Shown piece after piece: positions 8,142 through 15,502 of a stretch of DNA of 21,213 nt. A program made the translations under genes and the position numbers. Source of the stretch: an uncultured Collinsella sp. (GTDB taxonomy: Bacteria > Actinomycetota > Coriobacteriia > Coriobacteriales > Coriobacteriaceae); the NCBI GenBank assembly GCA_900541195.1, contig UQIY01000039.1, positions 1 through 21,213 of the forward strand, written 5' to 3'. Positions within the stretch are counted from its first letter, which is position 1. The number at the start of each line of letters is the position of its first letter. The notes beneath the pieces are model-generated. The model ran no database searches. It was not told the origin of the DNA and saw only the letters and a list, made by a program, of their open reading frames with translations.

Positions 8142-8158
8142 AAGTTGCGGTGGAACAG
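8142..8158 (+). repeat. Solitary arm of the dispersed AGTTGCGGTG repeat
   Basis: AAGTTGCGGTGGAACAG matches the left arms of the hairpin repeats at 11995-12063 and 19014-19080 in 14-15 of its first 16 bases. No matching right arm follows; the alternating repeat array begins 7 bases later. It lies on the 3' side of the DUF956 gene. Confidence 0.75.
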
Positions 8159-8164
8159 CCCTCC

Positions 8165-8363
8165 GGAAAGTGTGTCCCACTATCCAGGCAAATTCTGGGT
8201 CAAACTTTCCCAATGGGACCTCGCTGGAAACTGTGTCCCAGAATTTCGGCTCGAAACGGGACACGGTTTCCCAAACGACCCCGTTCCGGAAACTACATCC
8301 CGGAATCGGCGCTCGAACTGGGATGCACTTTCCCGATCGAGCCCCATGGGAAACTGCGTCCCA
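8165..8363. repeat. Alternating-orientation repeat array: seven 15-bp motifs, 30-31 bp period (BIME-like)
   Basis: The motif GGAAACTGTGTCCCA and near variants occur at 8165 (+), 8196 (-), 8226 (+), 8257 (-), 8288 (+), 8319 (-) and 8349 (+). Start-to-start distances are 31, 30, 31, 31, 31 and 30, and orientation strictly alternates. Each +/- pair can form a hairpin of about 46 nt. The pair at 8226-8271 is nearly perfect, and its spacer extends the stem with TTTCG/CGAAA. The spacers are only partly conserved. In layout it resembles bacterial interspersed mosaic elements (alternating REP sequences). It is not a CRISPR array, because the repeats alternate and the spacers are 15-16 bp. It fills most of the 302-bp gap between the DUF956 gene and the tRNA; all three forward frames are open here, but I see no gene. 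Confidence 0.9.
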
Positions 8364-8385
8364 CTTGGGGGGCGCTCTTTAATGA

Positions 8386-8784
8386 CTAGTTGCCTTTGTG
8401 GAAGAGGTTTTTGATAACGGAGGGGATGCTCTTGGCGCCCTTGGCCGTCACATCGATAAAGTCGGGCGAACGCACAAGCTTATCCTCGTCGACGTACTTG
8501 CGGACCGCGCGCAACGTCTCTTTGTCGTCGCGCGTCGAAAACGTAAAGTGACCGTTGTCCTTGGTGAAGATGGCAAAACGCGTAATCTTCTTGGTGCCGC
8601 GCAAAACCTCGGCGGCGATGTAGTCGACCTCATCCCACGGGATTTGGATATAATCCTCGGGATTGCGCTCGTTATAGTACTCAAACGCCTTGTTTCCCAC
8701 CATCACGTTACCGTGGCTGGTAAGCCCCATGAGGCAGGTCGCCGGCGTTGCCAGATCGACCGTGCTGTTCTGAGATTGCGCCAT
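8386..8784 (-). CDS. manO: DUF956 family protein, ManO-like partner of mannose PTS
   Basis: 132 residues from the ATG at 8784; the frame is open to 8835, but GGAGG (8796-8800) and GGCGAG favour this start. The sequence shows the compact beta-rich fold of DUF956: an early TSHGNVMVGNKAFEYYN stretch, then IQIPWDEVDYIAAEV, FAIFTKDNGHFTFSTRD and a basic C-terminus. DUF956 genes typically sit beside mannose/glucose PTS operons (ManO of lactobacilli and Listeria), where a regulatory or accessory role is suspected but no biochemical activity is established. Here it is last in the PTS gene order, 120 bases after the IID gene and beyond a terminator-like hairpin, so its level may be set by read-through. 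Confidence 0.8.
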   Translation of the reverse strand: MAQSQNSTVDLATPATCLMGLTSHGNVMVGNKAFEYYNERNPEDYIQIPWDEVDYIAAEVLRGTKKITRFAIFTKDNGHFTFSTRDDKETLRAVRKYVDEDKLVRSPDFIDVTAKGAKSIPSVIKNLFHKGN

Positions 8785-8800
8785 GCGCGCCTCGCCCTCC

Positions 8801-8847
8801 AAATAAAACAATCGGACCGCATCCAGTGTACCCACCGGGTGCGGTCC
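8801..8847 (-). terminator. Terminator-like hairpin between PTS IID and DUF956 genes
   Basis: On the - strand GGACCGCA and TGCGGTCC (8840-8847 and 8814-8821) pair around an 18-nt loop and are followed by GATTGTTTTATTT. The DUF956 ribosome site overlaps the end of the T-rich stretch. It probably lowers transcription of the last gene relative to the transporter genes. Confidence 0.65.
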
Positions 8848-8904
8848 GTTTCAATGGCTCAAAAGCCCTTGTCTAGCTACTCTCGGTCTTAAGCCGAAGC
8901 GTGC

Positions 8905-9825
8905 TTACATGAAGCCGCAGACGCGACCGATGATGCCGATGGCGAAGAGAGCCAGGATGATGACGATCGGGCTGACCTTCTTCTTGAGGAGCTTGCAGAC
9001 CAGCAGGGTCAGGCACACGGCGGCAAGGCCGGGGATGAGCTGATCGAGGTTAGCCTGAAGCGTGGTGACCTTAACCGGATCAAGGGCGGTAGCACCGACG
9101 GAGTTGTACATCGTCAGCGCTTCCTTGACGCCCTCAGCACCGGAGGGCAGGTTAGCCCAGTCGATAAAGGCGCCAGCGGACTGCGTGACCTTGGAGACGA
9201 CCGGGGTGAAGGAGATGGACACCCAGCGCTCGACCAGGGCACCGATGATAAACATACCCAGGATGGAAGCACCCTCGGTGACCTTGCCCATCAGGCCGCC
9301 GGAGAGGTCCTTGGCGATGGAGGAGCCGACCTTGTAGCCAAACTCCTGCGTGTACCACAGGAAGGCGTAACGGATGATGTTCCACGCGAAGAAGAACAGC
9401 AACGGACCGGCGATGCTGCCGGACAGGGCCAGGGAAGCGCCCAGAGCGCCCAGGATCGGGCGAAGGGTGAACCAGAAGGCGGGGTCGCCGACGCCGGCGA
9501 GCGGGCCCATCATACCGACCTTGACGCCCTGAATGGCGACGTCGTCAATCGGAGCACCGTTGGCGCGCTCCTCCTCGAGAGCGAGGGTAACGCCAATGAC
9601 GGGGGCGGAAACATAGGGATGGGTGTTATAGAACTCCAGGTGGCGCTTAAGAGCGGCAATCTGGTCATCCTTGCTGGTGTAGAGCTTCTTGATCGCAGGG
9701 ATCATTGCGAAGCACCAGCCGCCGTTCTGCATACGCTCGTAGTTCCACGAGCCCTGAAGGAACTGATGACGGAAGCAAACCTTCTTGCGGTCAGCCTTGG
9801 TGAGCTGAATCTTGTTCTCTGCCAT
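8905..9825 (-). CDS. manZ: PTS mannose/fructose/sorbose family, IID component
   Basis: 306 residues from the ATG at 9825. An in-frame GTG at 9834 would sit too close to the AGGAGGGG ribosome site, so the ATG is preferred. IID and IIC together form the membrane channel and sugar site of mannose-family phosphotransferases. Family hallmarks visible: an N-terminal hydrophilic part with FLQGSWNYERMQNGGW, then VKVGMMGPLAGVGDP and FWFTLRPILGALGASLA, and C-terminal hydrophobic segments ending near IGRVCGFM. Length is normal for the family. It follows the IIC gene by 16 bases in the same operon. The exact sugar cannot be read from the sequence; the neighbouring DUF956 gene favours the mannose/glucose class. 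Confidence 0.94.
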   Translation of the reverse strand: MAENKIQLTKADRKKVCFRHQFLQGSWNYERMQNGGWCFAMIPAIKKLYTSKDDQIAALKRHLEFYNTHPYVSAPVIGVTLALEEERANGAPIDDVAIQGVKVGMMGPLAGVGDPAFWFTLRPILGALGASLALSGSIAGPLLFFFAWNIIRYAFLWYTQEFGYKVGSSIAKDLSGGLMGKVTEGASILGMFIIGALVERWVSISFTPVVSKVTQSAGAFIDWANLPSGAEGVKEALTMYNSVGATALDPVKVTTLQANLDQLIPGLAAVCLTLLVCKLLKKKVSPIVIILALFAIGIIGRVCGFM

Positions 9826-9841
9826 ATGTATCACTCCCCTC

Positions 9842-10660
9842 CTACTCGTAATCGTTCAGAATGTCGCCGAGCGGGTCACCGGAGCCGCCGCCCATGCCGC
9901 CACCCTGCTTGGCCAGATCCTTAAGGCCAAGGTAGATGAGGGCAAGGGAGATGCCGATGAGGCCAAGGGCGATCAGCGTGAGCTGAGGGATGGCAGCAAG
10001 GACAAAGCCGAGGATGAAGAACGGCCAGGTCTCCTTGGTGGCCATCATGTTGATGACCATGGCGTAACCGACGGAAGCGACCATGCCGCCGCCGACAGCC
10101 ATACCGCCGGACAGCCAGTCGGGCATAGCGTTAAGCGCGTTGGTAACAGCCTCGGCCGGGATGATGCACAGAAGTACTGCCGGGATGGCGATACGAAGGC
10201 CCTGCATGAGGATAGCAGCGTACTGCCAGCGCTCGATGCCGGAGAAGTCGCCCTTCTCGGCGCAACCGTCCATGGCGTGAGCGATAGCGGTAGCCAGGGT
10301 ACGGCAGATCATGGTCAGGAACAGACCAGCGACCGACAGCGGGACGGCGACGGCGATGGCCGCGGTAACGGCCTTGGCCGAATCAGTGGCGCCGCCGTTG
10401 AGGGCGAGCACCATGATGATCGAAGAAGCGACCGAGGCCAGAGCGGCGTCAGGCGCGACGGCGGCGCCGACGTTAGCCCAGCCAAGGGCCATCATCTGGA
10501 GCGAACCGCCCAGGAGGATGCCCTCCTGAAGGTGACCGGTTACGAGACCGATAAGCGTGCATGCCACGAGCGGCTGATGGAACTGGAACTCATCCAGAAT
10601 GCCTTCCATACCGGCAAGCAACGCGACAATCGCAACAAGCAGAATAGTGATTGCAGACAT
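9842..10660 (-). CDS. manY: PTS mannose/fructose/sorbose family, IIC component
   Basis: 272 residues with a GGAGG ribosome site 9 bases before the ATG. It is almost wholly hydrophobic, with repeated membrane segments and the family's early motif FHQPLVACTLIGLVTGHLQEGILLG followed by GWANVGAAVAPDAALASV. IIC forms the sugar-transporting membrane domain with IID. It ends in a Gly-rich hydrophilic tail (GGGMGGGSGD) containing acidic residues. It lies 18 bases after the IIAB gene and 16 bases before IID, the standard IIAB-IIC-IID order of this class. Confidence 0.94.
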   Translation of the reverse strand: MSAITILLVAIVALLAGMEGILDEFQFHQPLVACTLIGLVTGHLQEGILLGGSLQMMALGWANVGAAVAPDAALASVASSIIMVLALNGGATDSAKAVTAAIAVAVPLSVAGLFLTMICRTLATAIAHAMDGCAEKGDFSGIERWQYAAILMQGLRIAIPAVLLCIIPAEAVTNALNAMPDWLSGGMAVGGGMVASVGYAMVINMMATKETWPFFILGFVLAAIPQLTLIALGLIGISLALIYLGLKDLAKQGGGMGGGSGDPLGDILNDYE

Positions 10661-10678
10661 GTATCGGACCCTCCTTTA

Positions 10679-11668
10679 CTATGCTTGAGCGGCCAGTTCG
10701 GCCTTAGCTTTCTTCAACATGGCGTCGAGATCCTCGGAGGCATCCGAAGGAACCTTGCGGACCTCGAACTTGACGCCCTTGGCCTTGAGGGCCTCGAGGG
10801 TCTTAACGTCGTCATCGCCCATAGCGACGGCGTTGGTGACGACGACCTTGCCCTTGGAGTGAGCCATGGAACCGATGTTGACTTCCTTGATGTCGACGCC
10901 GGCCTCGATGGCCTTGAGCAGATCCTGCGGGTTCTCGAAGAGCAGCATGGCCTTGGTGTCACCAAAACGCGTGTCCTTGACGACCTCGGCCATCTTCTTG
11001 ATAGGCACGACGTTGGCATGGACTCCCGGAGGGGCAGCCTGCTCGATCATGGTCTTGCGGAGCTCGTCGTGAGCAACGCCGTCGGAAACCACGATGATGC
11101 GGTTGGGGTTGATCTGCTTGGTCCACGTGGTGGCCACCTGACCATGCAGCAGACGGGTGTCGATACGGACATGGGCAATCTTGATGTGCCCGTCGCCGAT
11201 GACCGTTCCCGGAGGGATGGCGCCCGCAGGAGCAGCGGCGGCCGCAGCCGGCTTCTTCTCCTCGGGCTCCAGAGACTCGGGCTTGACGCGCACGCCAGCC
11301 TTAGCCTCAGTCACGAGATGTTTTGCGATCGCATGTGCAGTGTTCTTTGCGTCAAAGCGCTGCGAATATGCCTCGATGAGCATAGGCAGGTTGACACCGG
11401 TGACGATAGCCCAGGAATCGTGGCCCTCGATGAGCCCGCTGATCTGGTTGAACGGCGTGCCGCCCCACAGATCAACGAGGAAGAGCACCTGCTCCTGGTC
11501 TTCGAAGGAAGCGATTGCTTCCTCGACCTTGGCACGGAAGTCGTCGGGGCCCATGCTCGGCTCGAGCGAGACCACGGCAACAGACGGCTGATCGCCAAAG
11601 ACCATCGAGCCCGTCTGCTTGATTCCAGCTGCCAAGTCCCCGTGGCTAGCAAGAACAATACTTACCAT
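10679..11668 (-). CDS. manX: PTS mannose/fructose/sorbose family, fused IIAB component
   Basis: 329 residues from the ATG at 11668; a GGAGG site 7 bases upstream supports it over the in-frame GTG just before it. Residues 1 to about 123 are the IIA domain, with His9 in the ASHGDLA motif accepting phosphate from HPr and FLVDLWGGTPFNQ as a second hallmark. Residues about 124-157 are an Ala/Pro/Glu-rich hinge. Residues 158-329 are the IIB domain, with phospho-acceptor His175 in DTRLLHGQV. It passes phosphate to the sugar entering through IIC/IID on the inner face of the membrane. It is the first gene of the operon. Mannose-class IIAB is commonly one protein, so the fusion is normal. Confidence 0.95.
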   Translation of the reverse strand: MVSIVLASHGDLAAGIKQTGSMVFGDQPSVAVVSLEPSMGPDDFRAKVEEAIASFEDQEQVLFLVDLWGGTPFNQISGLIEGHDSWAIVTGVNLPMLIEAYSQRFDAKNTAHAIAKHLVTEAKAGVRVKPESLEPEEKKPAAAAAAPAGAIPPGTVIGDGHIKIAHVRIDTRLLHGQVATTWTKQINPNRIIVVSDGVAHDELRKTMIEQAAPPGVHANVVPIKKMAEVVKDTRFGDTKAMLLFENPQDLLKAIEAGVDIKEVNIGSMAHSKGKVVVTNAVAMGDDDVKTLEALKAKGVKFEVRKVPSDASEDLDAMLKKAKAELAAQA

Positions 11669-11994
11669 CACATAACCTCCTTTTTGTCTACGTATTTCCT
11701 ACATGACATGAAGGAAGTATACCTGTTTGGTTTGTGGAATTATAGCTAAATTCGTAAAAGGTTGCATTATTTGTTTAAACGTCTAAGTTTGTTACAAATT
11801 GATTACGTTGCTGCTTTTCGACTCATTACCCGCCAAAACGTCACTCATCAAGCCATGTACTTTACAGATACAAGCAGCCTGTTCATTAATATCGATTTTA
11901 GGCAAGCGCGAATGCGCTTGTACTGCCGCTACTTTGTTCAAACAGGTATGACTTGACTATTTGCGCGACTTATGATCTACGAAACCACTCAAAA
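11669..11994 (-). promoter_or_regulatory. AT-rich promoter and leader region of the PTS operon
   Basis: About 330 bases without a gene and markedly AT-richer than the rest of the window. A good -10 (TATAAT, - strand, 11739-11744) lies 71 bases upstream of the IIAB start, giving a 5' leader of roughly 60 bases; no convincing -35 is present, which suggests activator dependence. ATACCTGTTTG at 11719-11729 recurs inverted at 11939-11949. A 7-bp inverted repeat CAAGCGC-gaat-GCGCTTG lies at 11903-11920. These are candidate regulator sites. The short open frame on the + strand here has no ribosome site and I do not call it. Confidence 0.5.
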
Positions 11995-12063
11995 AAGTTG
12001 CGGTGGAATAGTTCTTGTTTAAGAGCCAGAAGTCTGGATTTAGGAACTATTTCACCGCAACTT
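11995..12063. repeat. Dispersed hairpin repeat (AGTTGCGGTG family), copy 2
   Basis: Arms of 20 bases (11995-12014 and 12044-12063) are inverted copies with 19 of 20 matching, around a 29-nt loop. The outer bases are the same as in the repeats at 8142 and 19014. It lies between the end of hypA (stop at 12074-12076) and the PTS leader, so it may also act as a transcription end for hypA. Confidence 0.85.
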
Positions 12064-12073
12064 ATAGGGGATC

Positions 12074-12502
12074 CTAGGCGATGTGGAGGGGGTTGGCGGC
12101 GTCGACGGCGTCGGGGACGTCGGAAGGGCCGTCGGGGACAGCGTCTACCGGGTCCTCGTCGGGGGTCTCGATCTGCTTGATCATGACCTCCTGACCCTGC
12201 AGCAGGTATGTTTCGCCGCTGCCGCAATGGAGGCAGGTCTTGCCATGCTCGACGGTCGCATAGTCGCGGCCGCACGCCTCGCAATGCGTCACGGCCTCGA
12301 CAGGCTCCACAATAAGCTCCGCACCTTGCGTGATGGACTTTTTATCTGCCGCCCAGCGCCAAGCGTCGAGCAGCAAGTCGGGAACGACGCCCGAGACCTC
12401 GCCCAGCAGCAGCGTGACGCTCGAAACGCGACTCACGCCATTGGCGCGCGCCACGTTCTCGACATCGCGAATGATGTGATAGACGATTCCGAGCTCGTGC
12501 AC
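12074..12502 (-). CDS. hypA: HypA/HybF-type nickel metallochaperone
   Basis: 142 residues starting at a GTG (12502) with GGAAGG 8 bases upstream. HypA delivers nickel during [NiFe]-hydrogenase or urease maturation. The N-terminus reads M-H-E-L-G-I-V, giving the His2 nickel ligand and Glu3 typical of the family; LLLGEVSGVVPD follows. The structural zinc site is CEAC...CLHC. After the conserved core comes an acidic, Pro-rich tail of about 30 residues that ordinary HypA (about 115 residues) lacks. It is 34 bases downstream of the large oxidoreductase gene and probably in its operon. No hypB, hypC-F or hydrogenase subunit is in the window, so its client is not shown. Confidence 0.9.
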   Translation of the reverse strand: MHELGIVYHIIRDVENVARANGVSRVSSVTLLLGEVSGVVPDLLLDAWRWAADKKSITQGAELIVEPVEAVTHCEACGRDYATVEHGKTCLHCGSGETYLLQGQEVMIKQIETPDEDPVDAVPDGPSDVPDAVDAANPLHIA

Positions 12503-12536
12503 TTTTAATTCCTTCCGCCGTTCCCGTTATGGCTAC

Positions 12537-15314
12537 TTACTTGCGACCAAATTTGATCTTGATAGCACGCTTAAGCGCGTACTTGCCAAGGCTTGGGAGC
12601 TTTTGCTCGTATTTGACCATCGTGGAGCACTCGGGGCGGTCGCGATCTAGATGGATGGCGTCGAACGCGCACTTGGTGGTGCACAGGCCGCAGCCGATGC
12701 ACTTGTTGGGGTCGACGATCGAGGCGCCGCAGCCCAGGCAGCGGGCGGTCTCGGCGCGCACCTGTTCCTCGGTAAAGGTCTCGACGTACTCGCTAAACGG
12801 CGCAGCCTTCTCGCGCTCGCGGTCCACATGCGCAACCTCGCGGCTCGCGTTGTCGTAGCCCTCGAGAACAACGTCGTCGCGGTCGAGCGCGGTATAGCGG
12901 CGCTGGTTGCGGCCGATGGTGAGCGTGGAGCCCGGCTGCACAAAGCGATGGATGGACACGGCGGCCTCGTGACCGGCGGCGATGGCATCGATGGCAAAGC
13001 TGGGGCCGGTATAGACGTCGCCGCCCACAAAGATGTCGGGTTCGGCGGTCTGGTAGGTCTGGGGATCGGCAAGGGCGCCCTGACCACGGCCAAGCTCCAC
13101 CTTGGAGCCAGCCAGCAGGTCGCCCCACACGATGGACTGGCCGATGGACATGACCACGCGGTCGGCATCGACACGGCGCAGATCGTTCTCGTCGTACTCG
13201 GGCGCAAAACGGCCCTCGTCGTCAAAGACACGCGTGCAGCGCTTGAAGGTGATACCGCACACACGACCGGCCTCGTCCAGGTGAATCTCCTTGGGGCCCC
13301 AGCCGCAGCTGATGTGAGCGCCGTCCTCAACGGCCTCGCGACGTTCCTCCTCGCTGGCGGGCATCTGGACCTCGCTCTCCAGGCAGAACATCTCAACGTG
13401 CTCGGAACCCAGACGGCAGGCGTTGCGGGCAACGTCGATGGCCACGTTGCCGCCGCCCACCACAATGGTGCGGCCGGACAGGGTATCGATCTTGCCGCTG
13501 TTAACCTCGCGAAGGAAGTCGACGGCCACGGTCACGTCCACGGCATCCTCGCCCGGAATACCGGCAAGGCGGCCGCCCTGGCAGCCAATGGCAACGTAGA
13601 AGGCCTTAAAGCCCTGCTCGCGCAGCTCGTCGAGCGTCACATCACGACCGACCTCCACGCCATAGCGGAACTCGGCACCCATCAGGCGAATGACCTCAAC
13701 CTCGGCCTCGATAACATCCTTCTGCAGCTTAAAGCTGGGAATGCCGTAGGTGAGCATGCCGCCCGGGCGCTCGTTCTTCTCGAACACGACGGGCTTGTAG
13801 CCCTTCTCGGCCAGATAGAAAGCGCAGGACAGGCCGGCCGGACCGGCACCGACGATGGCGATCTTCTGGTCGAAGCCGCCGGCACGCGTTGGGGTCACCA
13901 CGGGCGGGACGTAGCGGGTCGCGGCATCCAGATCGCGCTGGGCGATGAACTTCTTGACCTCGTCGATAGCCACGGCGGCATCCACACGGCCGCGGGTGCA
14001 GGCGTCCTCGCAGCGGCGGTTGCACACACGGCCGCAGATAGCGGGCAGCGGGTTCTCGCGCTTAATGAGTGCCAGCGCCTCGTCATAGCGACCCTGAGCC
14101 GCGAGCTTCAAATAGCCCTGAACGGCAACGTGCGCGGGGCAGGCCGTCTTGCAGGGAGCGGTGCCGGACTCGTGCGTCTCGATGCGGTTATCGTTGCGGT
14201 AGTTGGGCGACCACTTGGTGTGGTCCCACTTGGTGGCATCGGGCAGCTCCTGGCGCGGATACTCGGGCACCTGTCCGCCCGCCTTTTTGCTGCAGAGCTT
14301 CTGGCCCAGCTTGGCGGCGCCGGCCGGACACACCTCAACGCAGCGACCGCAGGCCACGCACTTGTCCTTCTCGACCTTGGCGACATAGGCCGAGCGCGAC
14401 AGGTTGGGCGTGTTGAACAGCTGCGAGGTGCGCAGGGCGTAGCACACGTTGACGTTGCAGTTGCAGATGGCGAAGATCTTGTTCTCTCCGTCGATATTGG
14501 TGATCTGGTGCACAAAGCCGTTGTCCTCGGCCTGGCGCAGGATGTCGTAAACCTCGTCGCGCGTCACGTAATGGCCGCGGTCGGTCTCAACCACATAGTC
14601 GGCCATATCGCCCACGGCAATGCACCAGTCGGCGGGGTCGTCGGCGCAGCCCTCGCCCATCACGCGACGGCTCGCGCGGCAGCTGCAGGTGCTGGCGGCA
14701 TATTTGCCATCGTATTTGTCGAGCCAATGCTCGATATGCTCGATCGGCACCGACGTGCTCGCGGCATCGATAGCCTTCTCGACCGGAATGACATGCATGC
14801 CGATGCCGGCGCCACCGGGCGGCACCATCGGCGTGGCCTTGGACAGCGGTCCCTTGGACGCCTGCTCAAAGAACTTGGCATAGACCGGATGCTCCTCGAG
14901 CTGGCTCACGCGCATGTTGAGAAACTCAGCGGAACCCGGCACCAGCATGGGCAGCACCCACTGCTTGGCGCGCTCGGGGTTTTCCCAGTTGTACTCGAGC
15001 AGACCCGTGTAGCTCATGTCGTCGAGCATCTTCTCGATATCGGCTTCGGGCATGCCGGTGAGCTTGACCATCTCGGGCAGCGTATAGGGACGGCGCATCT
15101 TCATCTTGCAGAGCACTTCGGCCTGCTCGTCGGTTGCGGCCTCGGCAAACGACCAGTACTCGTAGCCCAGCAGCTCATCGCGATGCAGCAGACGGTTGGT
15201 GCAGTGCTCGCACAGCTTGACGATGGCCTCACGCGGATGCTCCGGCAGCGGCGGCACAAACTCCGCGCCGATATCGGGCTCGGTGTAGCTAATTCCCGGT
15301 CCGTTGAGAATCAT
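12537..15314 (-). CDS. Large Fe-S/FAD/NAD(P) oxidoreductase (GltD-like core with extra ferredoxin domains)
   Basis: 925 residues from the ATG at 15314, with AGAAGGGA just upstream. Order of parts: an N-terminal helical region with a winged-helix-like stretch (about 60-100); a cysteine-rich part with CSC at 210-212 and CNCNVNVC at 284-291; a 4Fe-4S motif CVACGRCVEVCP (319-330); a GltD-type Fe-S domain beginning CKTACPAH (388) with ICGRVCNRRCEDAC; an FAD-binding GAGPAG (about 488); an NAD(P)-binding GGGNVAID (about 617); and a C-terminal ferredoxin domain with CLGCG and CIGCGLCTTKC (about 858-880). The core resembles the small subunit of NADPH-glutamate synthase, but no large subunit is nearby. 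It is better read as an electron-bifurcating or shuttle-type oxidoreductase of unknown acceptor. It is transcribed divergently from tetR, and hypA follows it. Confidence 0.85.
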   Translation of the reverse strand: MILNGPGISYTEPDIGAEFVPPLPEHPREAIVKLCEHCTNRLLHRDELLGYEYWSFAEAATDEQAEVLCKMKMRRPYTLPEMVKLTGMPEADIEKMLDDMSYTGLLEYNWENPERAKQWVLPMLVPGSAEFLNMRVSQLEEHPVYAKFFEQASKGPLSKATPMVPPGGAGIGMHVIPVEKAIDAASTSVPIEHIEHWLDKYDGKYAASTCSCRASRRVMGEGCADDPADWCIAVGDMADYVVETDRGHYVTRDEVYDILRQAEDNGFVHQITNIDGENKIFAICNCNVNVCYALRTSQLFNTPNLSRSAYVAKVEKDKCVACGRCVEVCPAGAAKLGQKLCSKKAGGQVPEYPRQELPDATKWDHTKWSPNYRNDNRIETHESGTAPCKTACPAHVAVQGYLKLAAQGRYDEALALIKRENPLPAICGRVCNRRCEDACTRGRVDAAVAIDEVKKFIAQRDLDAATRYVPPVVTPTRAGGFDQKIAIVGAGPAGLSCAFYLAEKGYKPVVFEKNERPGGMLTYGIPSFKLQKDVIEAEVEVIRLMGAEFRYGVEVGRDVTLDELREQGFKAFYVAIGCQGGRLAGIPGEDAVDVTVAVDFLREVNSGKIDTLSGRTIVVGGGNVAIDVARNACRLGSEHVEMFCLESEVQMPASEEERREAVEDGAHISCGWGPKEIHLDEAGRVCGITFKRCTRVFDDEGRFAPEYDENDLRRVDADRVVMSIGQSIVWGDLLAGSKVELGRGQGALADPQTYQTAEPDIFVGGDVYTGPSFAIDAIAAGHEAAVSIHRFVQPGSTLTIGRNQRRYTALDRDDVVLEGYDNASREVAHVDREREKAAPFSEYVETFTEEQVRAETARCLGCGASIVDPNKCIGCGLCTTKCAFDAIHLDRDRPECSTMVKYEQKLPSLGKYALKRAIKIKFGRK

Positions 15315-15405
15315 GGTTGTCCCTTCTCTTGCCACAGCCCGACGAGGCCGCGGCGCCCCTCTTTTTTGCAGGCCGGGCATGCCCCATGCCGTTCACCCGC
15401 CATTA

Positions 15406-15420
15406 TTGACATTGTGTCAA
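15406..15420. promoter_or_regulatory. Palindromic operator candidate 1 (TetR-type)
   Basis: TTGACATTGTGTCAA is a 6-3-6 perfect inverted repeat in the divergent intergenic region, between the oxidoreductase start and the tetR start. TetR dimers commonly bind palindromes of this size near their own gene. Confidence 0.65.
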
Positions 15421-15428
15421 AAATAGTA

Positions 15429-15443
15429 TTGACGAACCGTCAA
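15429..15443. promoter_or_regulatory. Palindromic operator candidate 2 (TetR-type)
   Basis: TTGACGAACCGTCAA is a second 6-3-6 perfect inverted repeat, starting 23 bases after the first. A weaker relative, TAGGCGAACGGTCAG (15460-15474), matches it at 10 of 15 positions. Both palindromes contain TTGAC, so they could overlap -35 elements on either strand; no clear -10 could be assigned. Confidence 0.65.
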
Positions 15444-15502
15444 CAATATTCAAGACTGTTAGGCGAACGGTCAGGCAAAAGAGGATGAAAGGCGGCAAAA
15501 AC

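Noticed and set aside
8165..8363. CRISPR array
   Set aside because: The repeats are 15 bp and alternate in orientation, the spacers are 15-16 bp and partly conserved, and no cas gene is in the window.
8145..8414. Three overlapping open frames on the + strand (89, 79 and 70 codons)
   Set aside because: All lie in the alternating repeat array. They are open because the repeated motif lacks stop codons; there is no ribosome site, and the translations share no family features.
9812..11749. 645-codon open frame on the + strand across the PTS genes
   Set aside because: Antisense shadow of three well-recognised PTS genes.
11750..11860. Sigma-54 promoter for the PTS operon (known for some man operons)
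   Set aside because: I looked for the GG/GC pair 10 bases apart. TGGC sequences occur on the - strand, but none has GC at the required distance.
11762..11956. 64-codon + strand frame in the PTS leader
   Set aside because: No ribosome site, AT-rich composition, and it lies in the promoter region of the - strand operon.
12537..15314. Glutamate synthase small subunit (gltD)
   Set aside because: The core is GltD-like, but the protein is about twice the usual length, has extra ferredoxin domains, and has no gltB neighbour.
12651..15488. 945-codon open frame on the + strand across the oxidoreductase
   Set aside because: Antisense shadow; the - strand frame has ordered Fe-S, FAD and NAD(P) motifs and a ribosome site.
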